Notes under the pieces: generated by a model
The model's input: the letters and a program-made list of their open reading frames with translations, nothing else
Databases searched by the model: none
What the model was told of the DNA's origin: nothing
Part shown: positions 18,032 through 26,894 of the stretch, in pieces
Layout of the letters: each line of letters starts with the position of its first letter
Position numbering within the stretch: the first letter of the stretch is position 1
Made by a program: the position numbers and the translations under genes
DNA from: Methylocystis hirsuta
Lineage (GTDB): Bacteria; Pseudomonadota; Alphaproteobacteria; Rhizobiales; Beijerinckiaceae
Length of the DNA: 64,000 nucleotides
Assembly: GCF_003722355.1 (NCBI RefSeq)
Contig: NZ_QWDD01000001.1
Span: forward strand, 2,418,001-2,482,000
Direction of reading: 5' to 3'

Positions 18032-18814
18032 ATGCCCTCATTCTTCGCACGCAAGCTGATCAATCGAGTGCGGCGAAGGCTTTGGAGCTCTCCCCTCTCG
18101 TCAATGCCGTCGCCCCTGCGCGCCCAGGCGACGCGCGACAAAAATATTGCCGCCGAGATCGGCGACTATGAGCGCGCCTCCGGCTTCGCCCATAGCGCGG
18201 GCTCGATGCCCCTGCGCACCTTGCTGCGCATCGAGCGGCTGCTGACCGGAACCGAGATCTTCTCGGCCGAAACGGGCTGCGGAAAATCCACGATCTTTCT
18301 TTCGCGGATCGCCGAACGCCACAAGGTTTTCTGCTTTGACGATCGCGGACAGAAAGCGTCAAGCGTCGACTATTTCATGAACTGTCCCGCGACGCGTCCG
18401 GACCGCCTCGACCTTGTCTTTGGGCCAACTCAGCTCACGCTGCCGCGACACGAAGACCATTGTCGCTACGACCTTGTCCTGATCGACGGTCCGCACGGCT
18501 TTCCGTTCCCCGAGCTCGAATATTATTACTTCTATCCGCACCTGAAGACGGACGGGCTGCTCGTCATCGACGACATTCATATTCCAACCATCAGCCGGCT
18601 CGCGGACTTCCTGAGCGAAGATCACATGTTCGAAAAGCTGGAGTTTATCGGCTCGACCGCGATCTTCCGCCGAACCGACGCGCCGGTCTTCGATCCGCTG
18701 GGCGACGGCTGGTGGCTGCAGGCCTTCAACCGCCGACGCGCGTCGTTTTTGAAGGACATCTATTTGGAGGACGGCAAGAAACGGGCGCCGATCTCCTTCG
18801 AAGGGATCTACTGA
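18032..18814 (+). CDS. Class I SAM-dependent methyltransferase-like protein
   Basis: A 260-residue protein with a Rossmann-like core. FSAETGCGKSTIFLSRIAERHKVFCFDDRG stands at the SAM motif I position (ETGCGKST, about 79-86), then YDLVLIDGPHGFPFPELEYYYFYPHLKTDGLLVIDDIH. This resembles the Methyltransf_24 type found near polysaccharide genes; GCGKST also looks like a P-loop, but no Walker B follows. Its 3' end overlaps the convergent deacetylase gene by 7 bp. Substrate unknown. Confidence 0.65.
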   Translation: MPSFFARKLINRVRRRLWSSPLSSMPSPLRAQATRDKNIAAEIGDYERASGFAHSAGSMPLRTLLRIERLLTGTEIFSAETGCGKSTIFLSRIAERHKVFCFDDRGQKASSVDYFMNCPATRPDRLDLVFGPTQLTLPRHEDHCRYDLVLIDGPHGFPFPELEYYYFYPHLKTDGLLVIDDIHIPTISRLADFLSEDHMFEKLEFIGSTAIFRRTDAPVFDPLGDGWWLQAFNRRRASFLKDIYLEDGKKRAPISFEGIY

Positions 18815-19692
18815 GGCGCCGCTTGCTCGGCGCTTAGGTTCCGGTCCGCCTGCGACAGACGACCCAGACGCAGGCCGCGCTTCTCCAGCATCTCCGGCAG
18901 TCGCGCCGACAGCAGGAAAGCAAGCTCCTGCTCACGCGTGATCGTCACCGGATCGAGCTTGCACAGGTCTTCGTCCATATGGCCTGGATGGCACATGATG
19001 AGATGTCTGCGGCCAGGCGCTCGAAGATAGCTTTGAAAGATTCTCGCATAGTCAAAACTCGGGTGAAAATCCGAGAATCCCGCGAAGCCGTCGTTGACGC
19101 TGAAGCCGCGCCTGCGCGCTTCCCGGCGAAAGCCGCTGGCCAGCGATAGAACGGAGAGCGCTTTGCGCGCGTTGGCGAAGCGCGCGAGAATGCGATGTAA
19201 GCCATCCCCGGCGTCGCGAACCCAGGCCCGGCCGCCGAGCTTTCGCGCCTCCATCGCGTCGAGCAGCGCCGTCCTGATCCCAGGAAGGACGTGAATATGC
19301 TGGTGGCCGTCGACATGGTCCGGCGGACGGTCCATCACCGCTTCGAACCGGTCGAACTGCCGGTCGATCTCAGCGCGGATCTCGTCCATTGGCAAACGCC
19401 GGGCGAAAGCCATCTGAACAACTTTGGCGAGCGGGGGAAACTCTCCATTCGGCGCGAACTTCGGCATCGACGTGAGAGGCCGCCCCAGGGTGAGATTGAA
19501 ATGCAGGCCGACGTCCGCGTTTCGACTGCGGCGAGACAGCTCCAGCCCCATGGCGGGCCAGCGGGGACCATTCACCAAAGCCGAAACCGCAGTGAGCCTC
19601 CCCGCGTCGAGCGCTTCCAAAATGCCGGCGCTAACCCCATAAGACAGGCTGTAATCGTCCGCGCATACCGCAACAATCTGGTTTTCAACCAT
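18808..19692 (-). CDS. ChbG/HpnK (YdjC) family carbohydrate deacetylase
   Basis: A 294-residue YdjC-fold protein. The metal-binding residues are in CADDYSLSYGVSAGILEA (DD near residue 11), LHFNLT and VDGHQHIHVLPGI, and a late CHPGHMDE. HpnK of this family is linked to hopanoid biosynthesis in bacteria; ChbG deacetylates chitooligosaccharides. The neighbouring GT2 transferase suggests work on a membrane-linked sugar. The exact substrate is not evident. Confidence 0.82.
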   Translation of the reverse strand: MVENQIVAVCADDYSLSYGVSAGILEALDAGRLTAVSALVNGPRWPAMGLELSRRSRNADVGLHFNLTLGRPLTSMPKFAPNGEFPPLAKVVQMAFARRLPMDEIRAEIDRQFDRFEAVMDRPPDHVDGHQHIHVLPGIRTALLDAMEARKLGGRAWVRDAGDGLHRILARFANARKALSVLSLASGFRREARRRGFSVNDGFAGFSDFHPSFDYARIFQSYLRAPGRRHLIMCHPGHMDEDLCKLDPVTITREQELAFLLSARLPEMLEKRGLRLGRLSQADRNLSAEQAAPQ

Positions 19693-19783
19693 CGCCCGCT
19701 CCTCTGCGCCGCCCCGGCGACTTCGCCTATGCTGCGCATGTTAATCCTATGCTCCGCCTATAAATATTGGTTTAAACGCCGCC

Positions 19784-20746
19784 ATGAACAGGCCCGATAT
19801 ATCGCTCGTGATCCCCGTCTTCAACGAAGCGCAAAATCTTCGCTCGCTGGCGGCCAGGCTCGCCTCGGCGGTTGACGCATGCGACGTCTCCTATGAAGCG
19901 ATCTTCGTCGACGACGGCTCCAGTGACGACAGTCTGGAGATATTACGCGACCTCTGCGCCGAAGAACCGCGCTTTCGCGCCCTGTCGCTTTCGCGCAACT
20001 TCGGCAAGGAGGTGGCGATCATCGCCGGGCTCGACGCCACGCTGGGACGCGCGGTCGTCATCATGGACGCCGACCTGCAGCACCCGCCGGAAGTCATCCC
20101 GCACTTCATCGAGAAGTGGCGGGAAGGCTACAAGAACGTTTACGGCCAGCGCATCGACCGAGCGACCGATCCCAAGCTGCGCATAGCGTTCACGCATGTT
20201 TTTTACCGTTTGCTGGAGAACTTTGGCGACGTGCGCCTGCCGCCGGGCGCCGGCGACTTCCGCCTTCTCGACCGGCAGGCGGTCGACGCGCTGCTCACGA
20301 TGCGCGAGCGGGCGCGCTTCAATAAGGGCCTCTTCGCCTGGATCGGCTTCAAATCGATCGGCGTGCCTTTCGACGTCGAAGACCGCGCCGGCGGAACGTC
20401 AAAATTCAATTTTGTTCGTCTTGCGCGATTTGCGCTCGACGGGCTGATGTCCTTTTCGTCGATTCCGCTCAAGGTGTGGACCTATGTAGGTCTGGCGATC
20501 TCCGCCTTCGCGATCGCCATGGCCGGCTACTATTGGGCCCGCACGATGGTTTTTGGCGTGGATACGCCCGGCTTTCCCACTCTGGTGGTCTCGATCGCCT
20601 TCTTCTCCGGCGTTCAGCTGATTTCGCTCGGCGTGCTCGGCGAGTATGTCGCCCGCATCTTCAATGAGGTAAAGGGAAGGCCGCTCTATCTCGTCGCCGA
20701 GAGGCTGGGCGAGAACGAAGCAACCAACGGCAAAGCGGGCGACTAG
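19784..20746 (+). CDS. Polyprenyl-phosphate glycosyltransferase, GT2 family
   Basis: A 320-residue GT-A glycosyltransferase with two C-terminal membrane spans. ISLVIPVFNEAQNL opens the domain, VDDGSSDDSLEI binds the nucleotide, and MDADLQHPPEV carries the DxD. RDxGxF-like residues follow in PPGAGDFRLLDRQAV. Membrane helices are near 236-256 and 265-290. This is the ArnC/GtrB/dolichyl-phosphate-mannose-synthase layout, which loads a sugar onto undecaprenyl phosphate. It is divergent from the YdjC deacetylase, so both may modify one envelope glycan. Confidence 0.87.
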   Translation: MNRPDISLVIPVFNEAQNLRSLAARLASAVDACDVSYEAIFVDDGSSDDSLEILRDLCAEEPRFRALSLSRNFGKEVAIIAGLDATLGRAVVIMDADLQHPPEVIPHFIEKWREGYKNVYGQRIDRATDPKLRIAFTHVFYRLLENFGDVRLPPGAGDFRLLDRQAVDALLTMRERARFNKGLFAWIGFKSIGVPFDVEDRAGGTSKFNFVRLARFALDGLMSFSSIPLKVWTYVGLAISAFAIAMAGYYWARTMVFGVDTPGFPTLVVSIAFFSGVQLISLGVLGEYVARIFNEVKGRPLYLVAERLGENEATNGKAGD

Positions 20747-20828
20747 GGCGTCGACAAACTGAAAGCGGGCGGGCTTTCGCAGATGCGTCACGCGCTGCAA
20801 CTGCACACAGGGGACGAGGCGCGAATTC

Positions 20829-21245
20829 ATGAACACCGATGCGGGCCGCTCGCTACTGCGCGGCAGGAACCTGTTGATCGCCGCGGCTCTGATCGCGCTG
20901 TTCGGCGCATTCGGCGTCCGCATGTGGCGCTTCGTGGCGCCACCCGCGCTGCCGACCCTGCTCGAGGGCCTGCCCGAATCGAAAACCGAGGCCGACCAGC
21001 AGCTCTTCCAGGCGCGACTCGCCAAACGCTTTCACGTGGGTTCGACGGAAGTCGACGATCTCATTGATGAGCTGCGCAGCGACGGGTTCACGGTCGACCC
21101 CGACAATGACGTCGCCACATACGAACGCCAGGCCGACATTTCCGACAAGTGCCGTCGCAGCGCCAACATTCACTGGTCGCGGGGCGAAGGCGACGAGCTT
21201 GCCACGATCACTGGCGGATACTCCCTGCACTGCCCGCAGCACTGA
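20829..21245 (+). CDS. Hypothetical protein with one N-terminal membrane anchor
   Basis: A 138-residue protein with a membrane segment at about residues 14-32 (LLIAAALIALFGAFGVRMW) and a small acidic soluble domain holding two cysteines (DISDKCRRSANI and YSLHCPQH). GAGG precedes the ATG. It lies between the GT2 gene and murJ, 40 bp before murJ, possibly in one operon. Family not recognised. Confidence 0.6.
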   Translation: MNTDAGRSLLRGRNLLIAAALIALFGAFGVRMWRFVAPPALPTLLEGLPESKTEADQQLFQARLAKRFHVGSTEVDDLIDELRSDGFTVDPDNDVATYERQADISDKCRRSANIHWSRGEGDELATITGGYSLHCPQH

Positions 21246-21285
21246 CGGAGCGCAGGCTTGACCAAATTCTGCTAGGACGATTGCG

Positions 21286-22815
21286 ATGATTCGCAATCTG
21301 CTCTCGGTCGGCGGCTTCACTCTGCTCTCGCGCGTGACGGGATTTCTGTCGCTCGCCATGCAGTCGGCGATCATGGGCGCGGGCGCCGTCTCGGACGCCT
21401 TCTTCATCGCGCAACGACTGCCCAACAGCTTTCGCGCGATTTTTGGCGAAGGCGCATTCAATGCGGCCTTCGTCCCATCTTATTCAATGGCGATCGAGCA
21501 GAAGGGCGACGCGGCGGCCGAGGAGTTCGCCGGCGAAGTCTACACGCTGCTGCTCGCGTCGCAGATCATATTGCTCGCGATCGTCTGGGCGTTGACTCCC
21601 CAATTCGTTTCGCTGCTCGCGCCGGGACTCGACGACCGTCCGGAAAAATTCGCGCTGGCCGTCAATCTCACCCGAATCACCTTTCCCTATCTGCTCTTCA
21701 TCACCCTTTTCGTCTTGCACCAGGGCGCGTTGAACGCTCACGGGCGTTTCGCGCTTCCGGCCTTCGCGCCCAATCTGATGAATTTTTCCGTTATGGCGGC
21801 CCTCGCCGTCGCCTTCCTTTTTCCAAACGCCGGATATGCGGCGAGTTGGGGCGTCACCGTCTCGGGCGTTCTGGAGCTCGGATTATTGATGTGGCAGGCG
21901 CGGCGCATTGGCGTCCTTCAGCGCTTGCGCAGGCCGCATTGGGCGCGCGTGCGTGATTTCTTCATTCGCCTGGGGCCGGCGATCATCGGCTCGGCCAGTC
22001 CGCAGATCGCCGTGCTCGCCGACACAATTCTTTCATCGATGCTTCCCGACGGCGGCGTGTCGTCTATTTCCTACGCGGAGCGGTTGTACCAGCTTCCCGT
22101 CGGAGTCATCGGCATCGCCGCCGGCACCGTGCTGCTGCCGGAGATGAGCCGCCGGCTCGCCGCGCGCGATGAGGCGGGCGCGCTTCACGCGCAGAGCCGA
22201 ACCATGGCGCTCACCGTCGCGCTGGCGGCGCCGTTCTTTATCGCCTTCGACACGATCCCCGAATTGATCGTCGCGGGGCTCTTCCAGCGCGGCAAATTCT
22301 CGGCGGCCGACGCCTACGCCGCCGGGGACGTGCTCGCCGCCTATGGCGCCGGTCTGATGGCGCTCGTGCTGATCGCCTCGGCGCGCGCGAGTTTTCAGGC
22401 GCGCGGCGACACAAGAACGCCGATGCTCATCGCGCTGGCGGCGCTCGCCGCGAATGTCGCGTTGAAGATCGTGCTGTTTCGACCGCTCGGCGCGGTCGGG
22501 CTCGCGACGGCGACGTCCGTCGGATTGTGGATCAACCTCGCCGCGCTCGTCGGACTGGCGCTCGCCCAGGAAGGAATGCGATTCGACGCCATTTTCGTGA
22601 AAACGCTCGGCGCGACGTTTGTCGCCTGCGCCTTTCTCGCCGCTGTCGCCATTTTCGGGCGTTCATCCGCCTTGGCTCTTGGCGCGCATTTCGGCGCTCT
22701 CGCCAACCTCGTCGCGCTCACCGCGCTCGCCGTCGTCGGCGCGCTCGTCTACGCGGGCGTCCTTCTCGGGGCGCTGCGCGCGAGCGGCGTGACGATCGCA
22801 AGCCTCAGACGATAG
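21286..22815 (+). CDS. murJ: Lipid II flippase MurJ (MviN)
   Basis: A 509-residue polytopic MATE-like membrane protein with about 14 hydrophobic segments. It begins LLSVGGFTLLSRVTGFLS and holds GAGAVSDAFFIAQRLPNSFRAIFGEGAFNAAFVPSY, the MurJ signature with the conserved Arg and charged cavity residues; PVGVIGIAAGTVLLPEMSRR is also diagnostic. It moves lipid II across the inner membrane for peptidoglycan synthesis. It is convergent with the next gene, with a 3-bp gap. Confidence 0.93.
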   Translation: MIRNLLSVGGFTLLSRVTGFLSLAMQSAIMGAGAVSDAFFIAQRLPNSFRAIFGEGAFNAAFVPSYSMAIEQKGDAAAEEFAGEVYTLLLASQIILLAIVWALTPQFVSLLAPGLDDRPEKFALAVNLTRITFPYLLFITLFVLHQGALNAHGRFALPAFAPNLMNFSVMAALAVAFLFPNAGYAASWGVTVSGVLELGLLMWQARRIGVLQRLRRPHWARVRDFFIRLGPAIIGSASPQIAVLADTILSSMLPDGGVSSISYAERLYQLPVGVIGIAAGTVLLPEMSRRLAARDEAGALHAQSRTMALTVALAAPFFIAFDTIPELIVAGLFQRGKFSAADAYAAGDVLAAYGAGLMALVLIASARASFQARGDTRTPMLIALAALAANVALKIVLFRPLGAVGLATATSVGLWINLAALVGLALAQEGMRFDAIFVKTLGATFVACAFLAAVAIFGRSSALALGAHFGALANLVALTALAVVGALVYAGVLLGALRASGVTIASLRR

Positions 22816-22818
22816 GGA

Positions 22819-23199
22819 TCAAACGAACTGCGCGATGCCTGGGATCGAATCGACGATCTCCCGCAGCTTTTCCGGCCCGACTTTCTCTTCGGCATAGCCG
22901 AAAATCTCATGACCCAGTTTTGGAATCTGGCTCATATCGATGCCGGCGCCGTTCAGCTTGGCGGCAAGGCCCATCAGCCCGCCCATGCCCCCCATCAAGC
23001 CCCCAAGCCCGCCGCCCCCGCCCGCGGATTCGGCGGACTGGATCGCCTCGGGGGCGCCGGGAAGCTGAGCGAGTAACTCCGATACGGCGCCGTCATGCGA
23101 TTCCTTTTGAAGGAATCCCAAAACAAGACCCACGGCGGTCCTGGCGACCTGTGCGTCAACGCCAAGCGCCGCCGAGACGCGCGCCACCAGTTCATCCAT
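22819..23199 (-). CDS. Small helical protein, paralogue of 23332-23763
   Basis: A 126-residue protein. An N-terminal domain (ARTAVGLVLGFLQKE) is followed by a Gly-rich linker (GGGGGLGGLMGGMGGLMG, about 66-83) and a C-terminal helix block (IFGYAEEKVGPEKLREIVDSIPG). The start at 23199 has a GGAGG site; in-frame extension to 23220 does not. The first helix matches AKAAIGLVLGFLRDK in the next gene, so the two are tandem paralogues. It resembles DUF2267/DUF2780-type small proteins; function unknown. Confidence 0.65.
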   Translation of the reverse strand: MDELVARVSAALGVDAQVARTAVGLVLGFLQKESHDGAVSELLAQLPGAPEAIQSAESAGGGGGLGGLMGGMGGLMGLAAKLNGAGIDMSQIPKLGHEIFGYAEEKVGPEKLREIVDSIPGIAQFV

Positions 23200-23331
23200 T
23201 GCAGGCCTCCCCCTTCGCAAACCGAAAGACGCCGGACTGTCGCCGCGACAGGAAGGAAAATCAAGCGCGTTCCGATTGCGCTTATACGCCCGCCGGATGG
23301 CTGACGCGCGCGACGCGCGTCAGCCCGACCG

Positions 23332-23763
23332 TTACGCCCGTTTGCGCAGATCCGTCGGCGAGTCGGTGCGCTCACGCAGGGCCGGCAGAATATTCCTGAT
23401 CTTCTCGGCGCCCTCGGCGCCAAGGATATTTTCGGCGCGCTTCACGACTTCGCGCACCAAAGCATCGGTCTGAGCTTCGCTGATTCCGAGCTTTTCAAGC
23501 TGTCCGGCAAGAATGTTCACATCGGCGCGACCGTGCCCGATAAAGCTCGTCATGCCTTCGATGACCTGTGTGACGCCGCCGTCGCCAACCGACTGCGCCG
23601 TCTCGATGTCTTGCTGTGCGCGCGGCATCTTGGCGATCATGACCTGCATATTGCCGGTCGTGTCCTTGTCGCGAAGAAAACCGAGGACGAGGCCGATCGC
23701 CGCTTTGGCCACCGTCGGATCGAGTTTCGTCTCGGAGACGACGTTACTGGTAAGCTCTTCCAT
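23332..23763 (-). CDS. Small helical protein, paralogue of 22819-23199
   Basis: A 143-residue protein starting MEELTSNVVSETKLDPTVAKAAIGLVLGFLRDK. The C-terminal helix KRAENILGAEGAEKIRNILPAL parallels the paralogue's YAEEKVGPEKLREIVDSIPG. A GGAGGA site precedes ATG 23763. It lies 81 bp after the lysC stop on the same strand, so both paralogues may be expressed with aspartokinase. The family is DUF2267/DUF2780-like by eye only. Confidence 0.65.
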   Translation of the reverse strand: MEELTSNVVSETKLDPTVAKAAIGLVLGFLRDKDTTGNMQVMIAKMPRAQQDIETAQSVGDGGVTQVIEGMTSFIGHGRADVNILAGQLEKLGISEAQTDALVREVVKRAENILGAEGAEKIRNILPALRERTDSPTDLRKRA

Positions 23764-23844
23764 GGGACATCCTCCACGCGAACCATTGTGGTTGCGGTAG
23801 ATGTCGCGGCGACGCTGGCCTTCAAGCGGGGCTATGCCGCCCAA

Positions 23845-25077
23845 CTAAGCGGCGTCGAGGCCGTAGAGCGAGTGCAGCGTGCGAACGGCGAGTTCGGTAT
23901 ACGCCTCGTCGATCAACACCGAAAATTTGATCTCCGACGTGGTGATAGCGCGGATATTGACGCCCTTCTGTGACAGAGCGCGAAACGCCTCAGCGGCGAC
24001 GCCGGCGTGGCTGCGCATGCCGATTCCGATCGCGGAAATCTTGGCGACGTCCTTTTCGCCAGTTATGCTCGCGAAGCCGATCGCGTCCTTGACCTTTTCG
24101 ATGATTGCAAAGGCGCGCTCGTAATCAGCGGTTCCTACGGTGAAGGTCATGTCGGTCATGCCCTCCTCGGAGACGACCTGCACAATCATGTCGACGTTGA
24201 TTCCCGCCTCGGCCAAGGGCATGAACACCGCCGCCGCGACGCCCGGCTTGTCGGCGACCCCGCGAAGCGTGATCTGCGCTTCGTCGCGCGAGAAGGCGAT
24301 GCCTGTGACGACCTGGGCTTCCACAATGTCCTCCTCGTTGCAGATCAGCGTCCCCTGCCCCGGATTTTCCGGATCGTCGAAGGACGAGCGCACATAGGTC
24401 TGCACGCCGTGCACCATCGCGACCTCGACCGAACGCACTTGTAGGACCTTCGCGCCAAGCGACGCCATTTCCAGCATCTCTTCAAAAGCGATCTTGTCCA
24501 TGCGCCGCGCCTTCGGCACGACGCGCGGATCGGTAGTGTAAACGCCGTCGACGTCCGTATAGATATCGCAGCGCTTGGCCTTGATCGCCGCCGCGATGGC
24601 GACGGCGCTCGTGTCCGAACCGCCGCGTCCGAGGGTCGTGATCCGCCCGGTTTCACGGTGCACGCCCTGAAAGCCCGCGATGACGGCGACTTCACCGCGG
24701 CTGAAGCCTTCGATGATGCCCGAGCCGTCGATCGATTCGATCCGCGCCGCGCCATGCGTGGAGTTGGTGTAGATCGGCGCCTGCCAGCCGAGCCAGGAGC
24801 GCGCGGACACCCCCGCCTTCTGCAGCGCCATCGCGAGGAGCCCGGCCGTCACCTGTTCTCCCGAGGCGACGACGGCGTCATATTCGCGCTGGTCACAAAG
24901 CGGCGCCGCCTCCTTGCACCAGGCGACGAGCTCATTGGTCTTGCCGGCCATCGCCGAGACCACCACAGCGACCTCACGCCCAGCATCCACCTCGCGCTTC
25001 ACATGCCGCGCGACATTGTGGATGCGTTCGACGGTGGCGACCGAGGTGCCGCCGAATTTCATAACCAGGCGTGACAT
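23845..25077 (-). CDS. lysC: Aspartokinase
   Basis: A 410-residue aspartate kinase, the first step to lysine, threonine, methionine and diaminopimelate. It starts MSRLVMKFGGTSVATVERI (the KFGGTSV substrate loop); GRGGSDTSAVAIAAAI, DVDGVYTTDPR and KVLQVRSVEVAM are kinase-domain motifs, and the C-terminal 150 residues form two ACT domains (VADKPGVAAAVFMPLAEAGINVDMIVQ) for feedback control. Full length and intact. Confidence 0.94.
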   Translation of the reverse strand: MSRLVMKFGGTSVATVERIHNVARHVKREVDAGREVAVVVSAMAGKTNELVAWCKEAAPLCDQREYDAVVASGEQVTAGLLAMALQKAGVSARSWLGWQAPIYTNSTHGAARIESIDGSGIIEGFSRGEVAVIAGFQGVHRETGRITTLGRGGSDTSAVAIAAAIKAKRCDIYTDVDGVYTTDPRVVPKARRMDKIAFEEMLEMASLGAKVLQVRSVEVAMVHGVQTYVRSSFDDPENPGQGTLICNEEDIVEAQVVTGIAFSRDEAQITLRGVADKPGVAAAVFMPLAEAGINVDMIVQVVSEEGMTDMTFTVGTADYERAFAIIEKVKDAIGFASITGEKDVAKISAIGIGMRSHAGVAAEAFRALSQKGVNIRAITTSEIKFSVLIDEAYTELAVRTLHSLYGLDAA

Positions 25078-25205
25078 GAAGACCGAAAATGGGCGAGACG
25101 CTCGCGTCCCGCAGGAAGCGGCGCTATATGTGTCCGCGTCGGCGGACCTGTCAACGGCGGTCGGGCCGAACCATTCAGCCAGCCCGATTATTTGGAGAAC
25201 TTTTC

Positions 25206-25613
25206 TTGGCGTATAGGATTTTCATCTCGCATGGCTGGCATGACCGATGGATCGCGCGACAAATGGCGCGTCTTGTCGCCGATGCAGGAGGGTCGCCTTT
25301 TATCGATATCTTTGACATCGAAATCGGCGATCGCATCGCCGAACGCGTATTGGAGGGCACCCGGGAATGCCGTGAACTCGTTGCGCTGCTAACGCCTTGG
25401 TCCGTTGAGCGCAATTGGGTCTGGGCGGAGATCGCCGCAGTTTGGGCGCTGGGCAAGCGCTTCGTTGGCGTCACCTATGGCGTAACCATCGAGGAAATCG
25501 AGAAAAACCATGGCGGAATGGCGTTCCTCGGCGCGACAAATCTCGTTGCCCTCGACGACTTCGATGGTTACATAAGCCAGCTAGCGCAGCGCATCCGATT
25601 GGAGAGCGAGTAG
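25206..25613 (+). CDS. Stand-alone TIR-domain protein 1
   Basis: A 135-residue single-domain TIR protein. It starts MAYRIFISHGWHDRWIARQMARL (box 1 strand); the alphaC region reads LVALLTPWSVERNWVWAEIAAVW with Ser66, Trp71/73 and the putative catalytic Glu75 of NAD-cleaving TIRs, then GKRFVGVTY. The start is TTG at 25206 with GGAG 8 bp before it; the frame is open further upstream but without homology or a site. It overlaps the second TIR gene by 1 bp. There is no partner domain, membrane segment or nearby ThsA or Sir2 gene. Confidence 0.78.
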   Translation: MAYRIFISHGWHDRWIARQMARLVADAGGSPFIDIFDIEIGDRIAERVLEGTRECRELVALLTPWSVERNWVWAEIAAVWALGKRFVGVTYGVTIEEIEKNHGGMAFLGATNLVALDDFDGYISQLAQRIRLESE

Positions 25614-25999
25614 TGAAAGCTTTCATGTCTTACAATTCGAAGGATGCGGCCTTTGCGAGCGCCTTGCGCGAGAGCATCGAACGGGATGGCGTCAGCGTGT
25701 TCGATCCTGCGCGCGATACTCCTTCCGGCCTCGACCTGTTTGCCCGCCTTCGCGATGAAATCGAAGCGTCCGACGTTCTGATCCTCGTCGTTCCCGAGAC
25801 GGGAACAGCCAATGCGAACACCGCGTTTTTCGAGGCAGGCGCGGCGAAAGCGCTGGGAAAAAAGGTGCTGGCGGTGATGCCAGATGCGAGAGGCAGACAA
25901 TCGCCGAGCGACATCGCCGACTTGGCAATATTTGAGGCGGCGAATAAACCGATTGATGACGTGGCGAGAGCATTGGTTCATGCCCTCGAGCCCGCCTAA
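25613..25999 (+). CDS. Stand-alone TIR-domain protein 2
   Basis: A 128-residue TIR-like protein: KAFMSYNSKDAAFASALRESIERDGVSVFDPARDTPSG, then DVLILVVPETGTANANTAFFEAGAAKALGKKVLAVMP with putative catalytic Glu74 in AFFEAG. The start is GTG at 25613, sharing one base with the TAG of TIR 1 (TAGTG) and preceded by GGAG at 25601-25604. The last 20 bp overlap the start of ubiG. It differs from TIR 1 in sequence, so the pair is not a recent duplication. Role unknown: NADase effector or signalling pair are options. Confidence 0.75.
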   Translation: MKAFMSYNSKDAAFASALRESIERDGVSVFDPARDTPSGLDLFARLRDEIEASDVLILVVPETGTANANTAFFEAGAAKALGKKVLAVMPDARGRQSPSDIADLAIFEAANKPIDDVARALVHALEPA

Positions 26000-26819
26000 T
26001 CAAGCCCAGCCAGAACAACGCCAACGGCGCGCTGCTCCCGAGCAACCAGAGGTTCCATTGTCATCGCCCCACTCCGCCAGCGTCGATCCCGAAGACGTCG
26101 CGCGTTTCAACCGCTTGGCCGAGCTCTGGTGGGACAGGAACGGCAAGATGGGGATTCTCCACGAGATCAATCCCATTCGGGTCGCCTATATCCGCGATCA
26201 CGTGCGCCGGTTCATCCGACATGACGCCAGCGCCTTAAACGCGCCGGGAGACCGACCGCTGGAGGGCGTGCGCATCGCCGATATCGGCTGCGGCGGCGGC
26301 ATATTGAGCGAGTCGCTGGCTCAGCTCGGCGCTCATGTGACCGGGGTCGACCCCGCGCCCAACAACATCGCCATCGCGAAACGGCATGCCGAAACGTCCG
26401 GTCTGGACATCGATTATCGCAATATCACCGCCGAAGAACTCGCCGCGGCCGGCGAGCAGTTCGACGCGGTGGCGGCGCTCGAAGTCATCGAGCATGTGGA
26501 AGGGCCACGGGAGTTCGTCGCCATGCTGGGGCAGCTGCTGAAGCCCGGCGGGCTGCTCTTTCTGGCGACGATCGACCGGACGACGAAAAGCTATCTGCTG
26601 GCCATCGTCGCCGCCGAATATGTGTTCGGCTGGGTGCCGAAAGGCACCCATAACCATGACAAATTCATCCGCCCGGACGAACTCTCGTCATGGGTGCGTC
26701 AGGGCGGCATGCGGGAGATCGATCGTGTCGGGATGAGCTTCCAGCCGCTGACCAGAAGCTGGCGAAAAAGCCATGATACGGACGTCAATTACTTGATGGC
26801 GGCTCGAAAGGCAGGTTAG
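25980..26819 (+). CDS. ubiG: Ubiquinone biosynthesis O-methyltransferase
   Basis: A 279-residue SAM methyltransferase that performs the O-methylation steps of ubiquinone synthesis. Diagnostic blocks are SVDPEDVARFNRLAELWWDRNGKMGILHEINPIRVAYI, IADIGCGGGILSESLAQLGAHVTGVDPAPNNI (SAM motif I), EVIEHV and TINRT-like ATIDRTTKSYLLAIVAAEYVFGWVPKGTHNHDKFI. The ATG at 25980 lies inside the end of TIR 2; a TTG at 26058 would drop the unconserved first 26 residues, so the true start is uncertain. Confidence 0.9.
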   Translation: MPSSPPNQAQPEQRQRRAAPEQPEVPLSSPHSASVDPEDVARFNRLAELWWDRNGKMGILHEINPIRVAYIRDHVRRFIRHDASALNAPGDRPLEGVRIADIGCGGGILSESLAQLGAHVTGVDPAPNNIAIAKRHAETSGLDIDYRNITAEELAAAGEQFDAVAALEVIEHVEGPREFVAMLGQLLKPGGLLFLATIDRTTKSYLLAIVAAEYVFGWVPKGTHNHDKFIRPDELSSWVRQGGMREIDRVGMSFQPLTRSWRKSHDTDVNYLMAARKAG

Positions 26820-26894
26820 GCTCCGGTCGGCCGGGTAGCGAGAATGCGCTGAAGCTCTTGTTCGCACCCGCTGTTCTCGGTAAAATCTGAGCCT

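Noticed and set aside
18295..18330. GCGKST in the 18032-18814 protein as a P-loop ATPase motif
   Set aside because: The placement after a strand and before LIDGP fits a SAM-methyltransferase-like Rossmann fold, and no Walker B or other NTPase motifs follow.
25089..25205. N-terminal extension of TIR protein 1 to an upstream start
   Set aside because: The extra 39 residues are Arg-rich, lack homology to TIR domains and have no ribosome site, whereas TTG 25206 has GGAG at the right distance.
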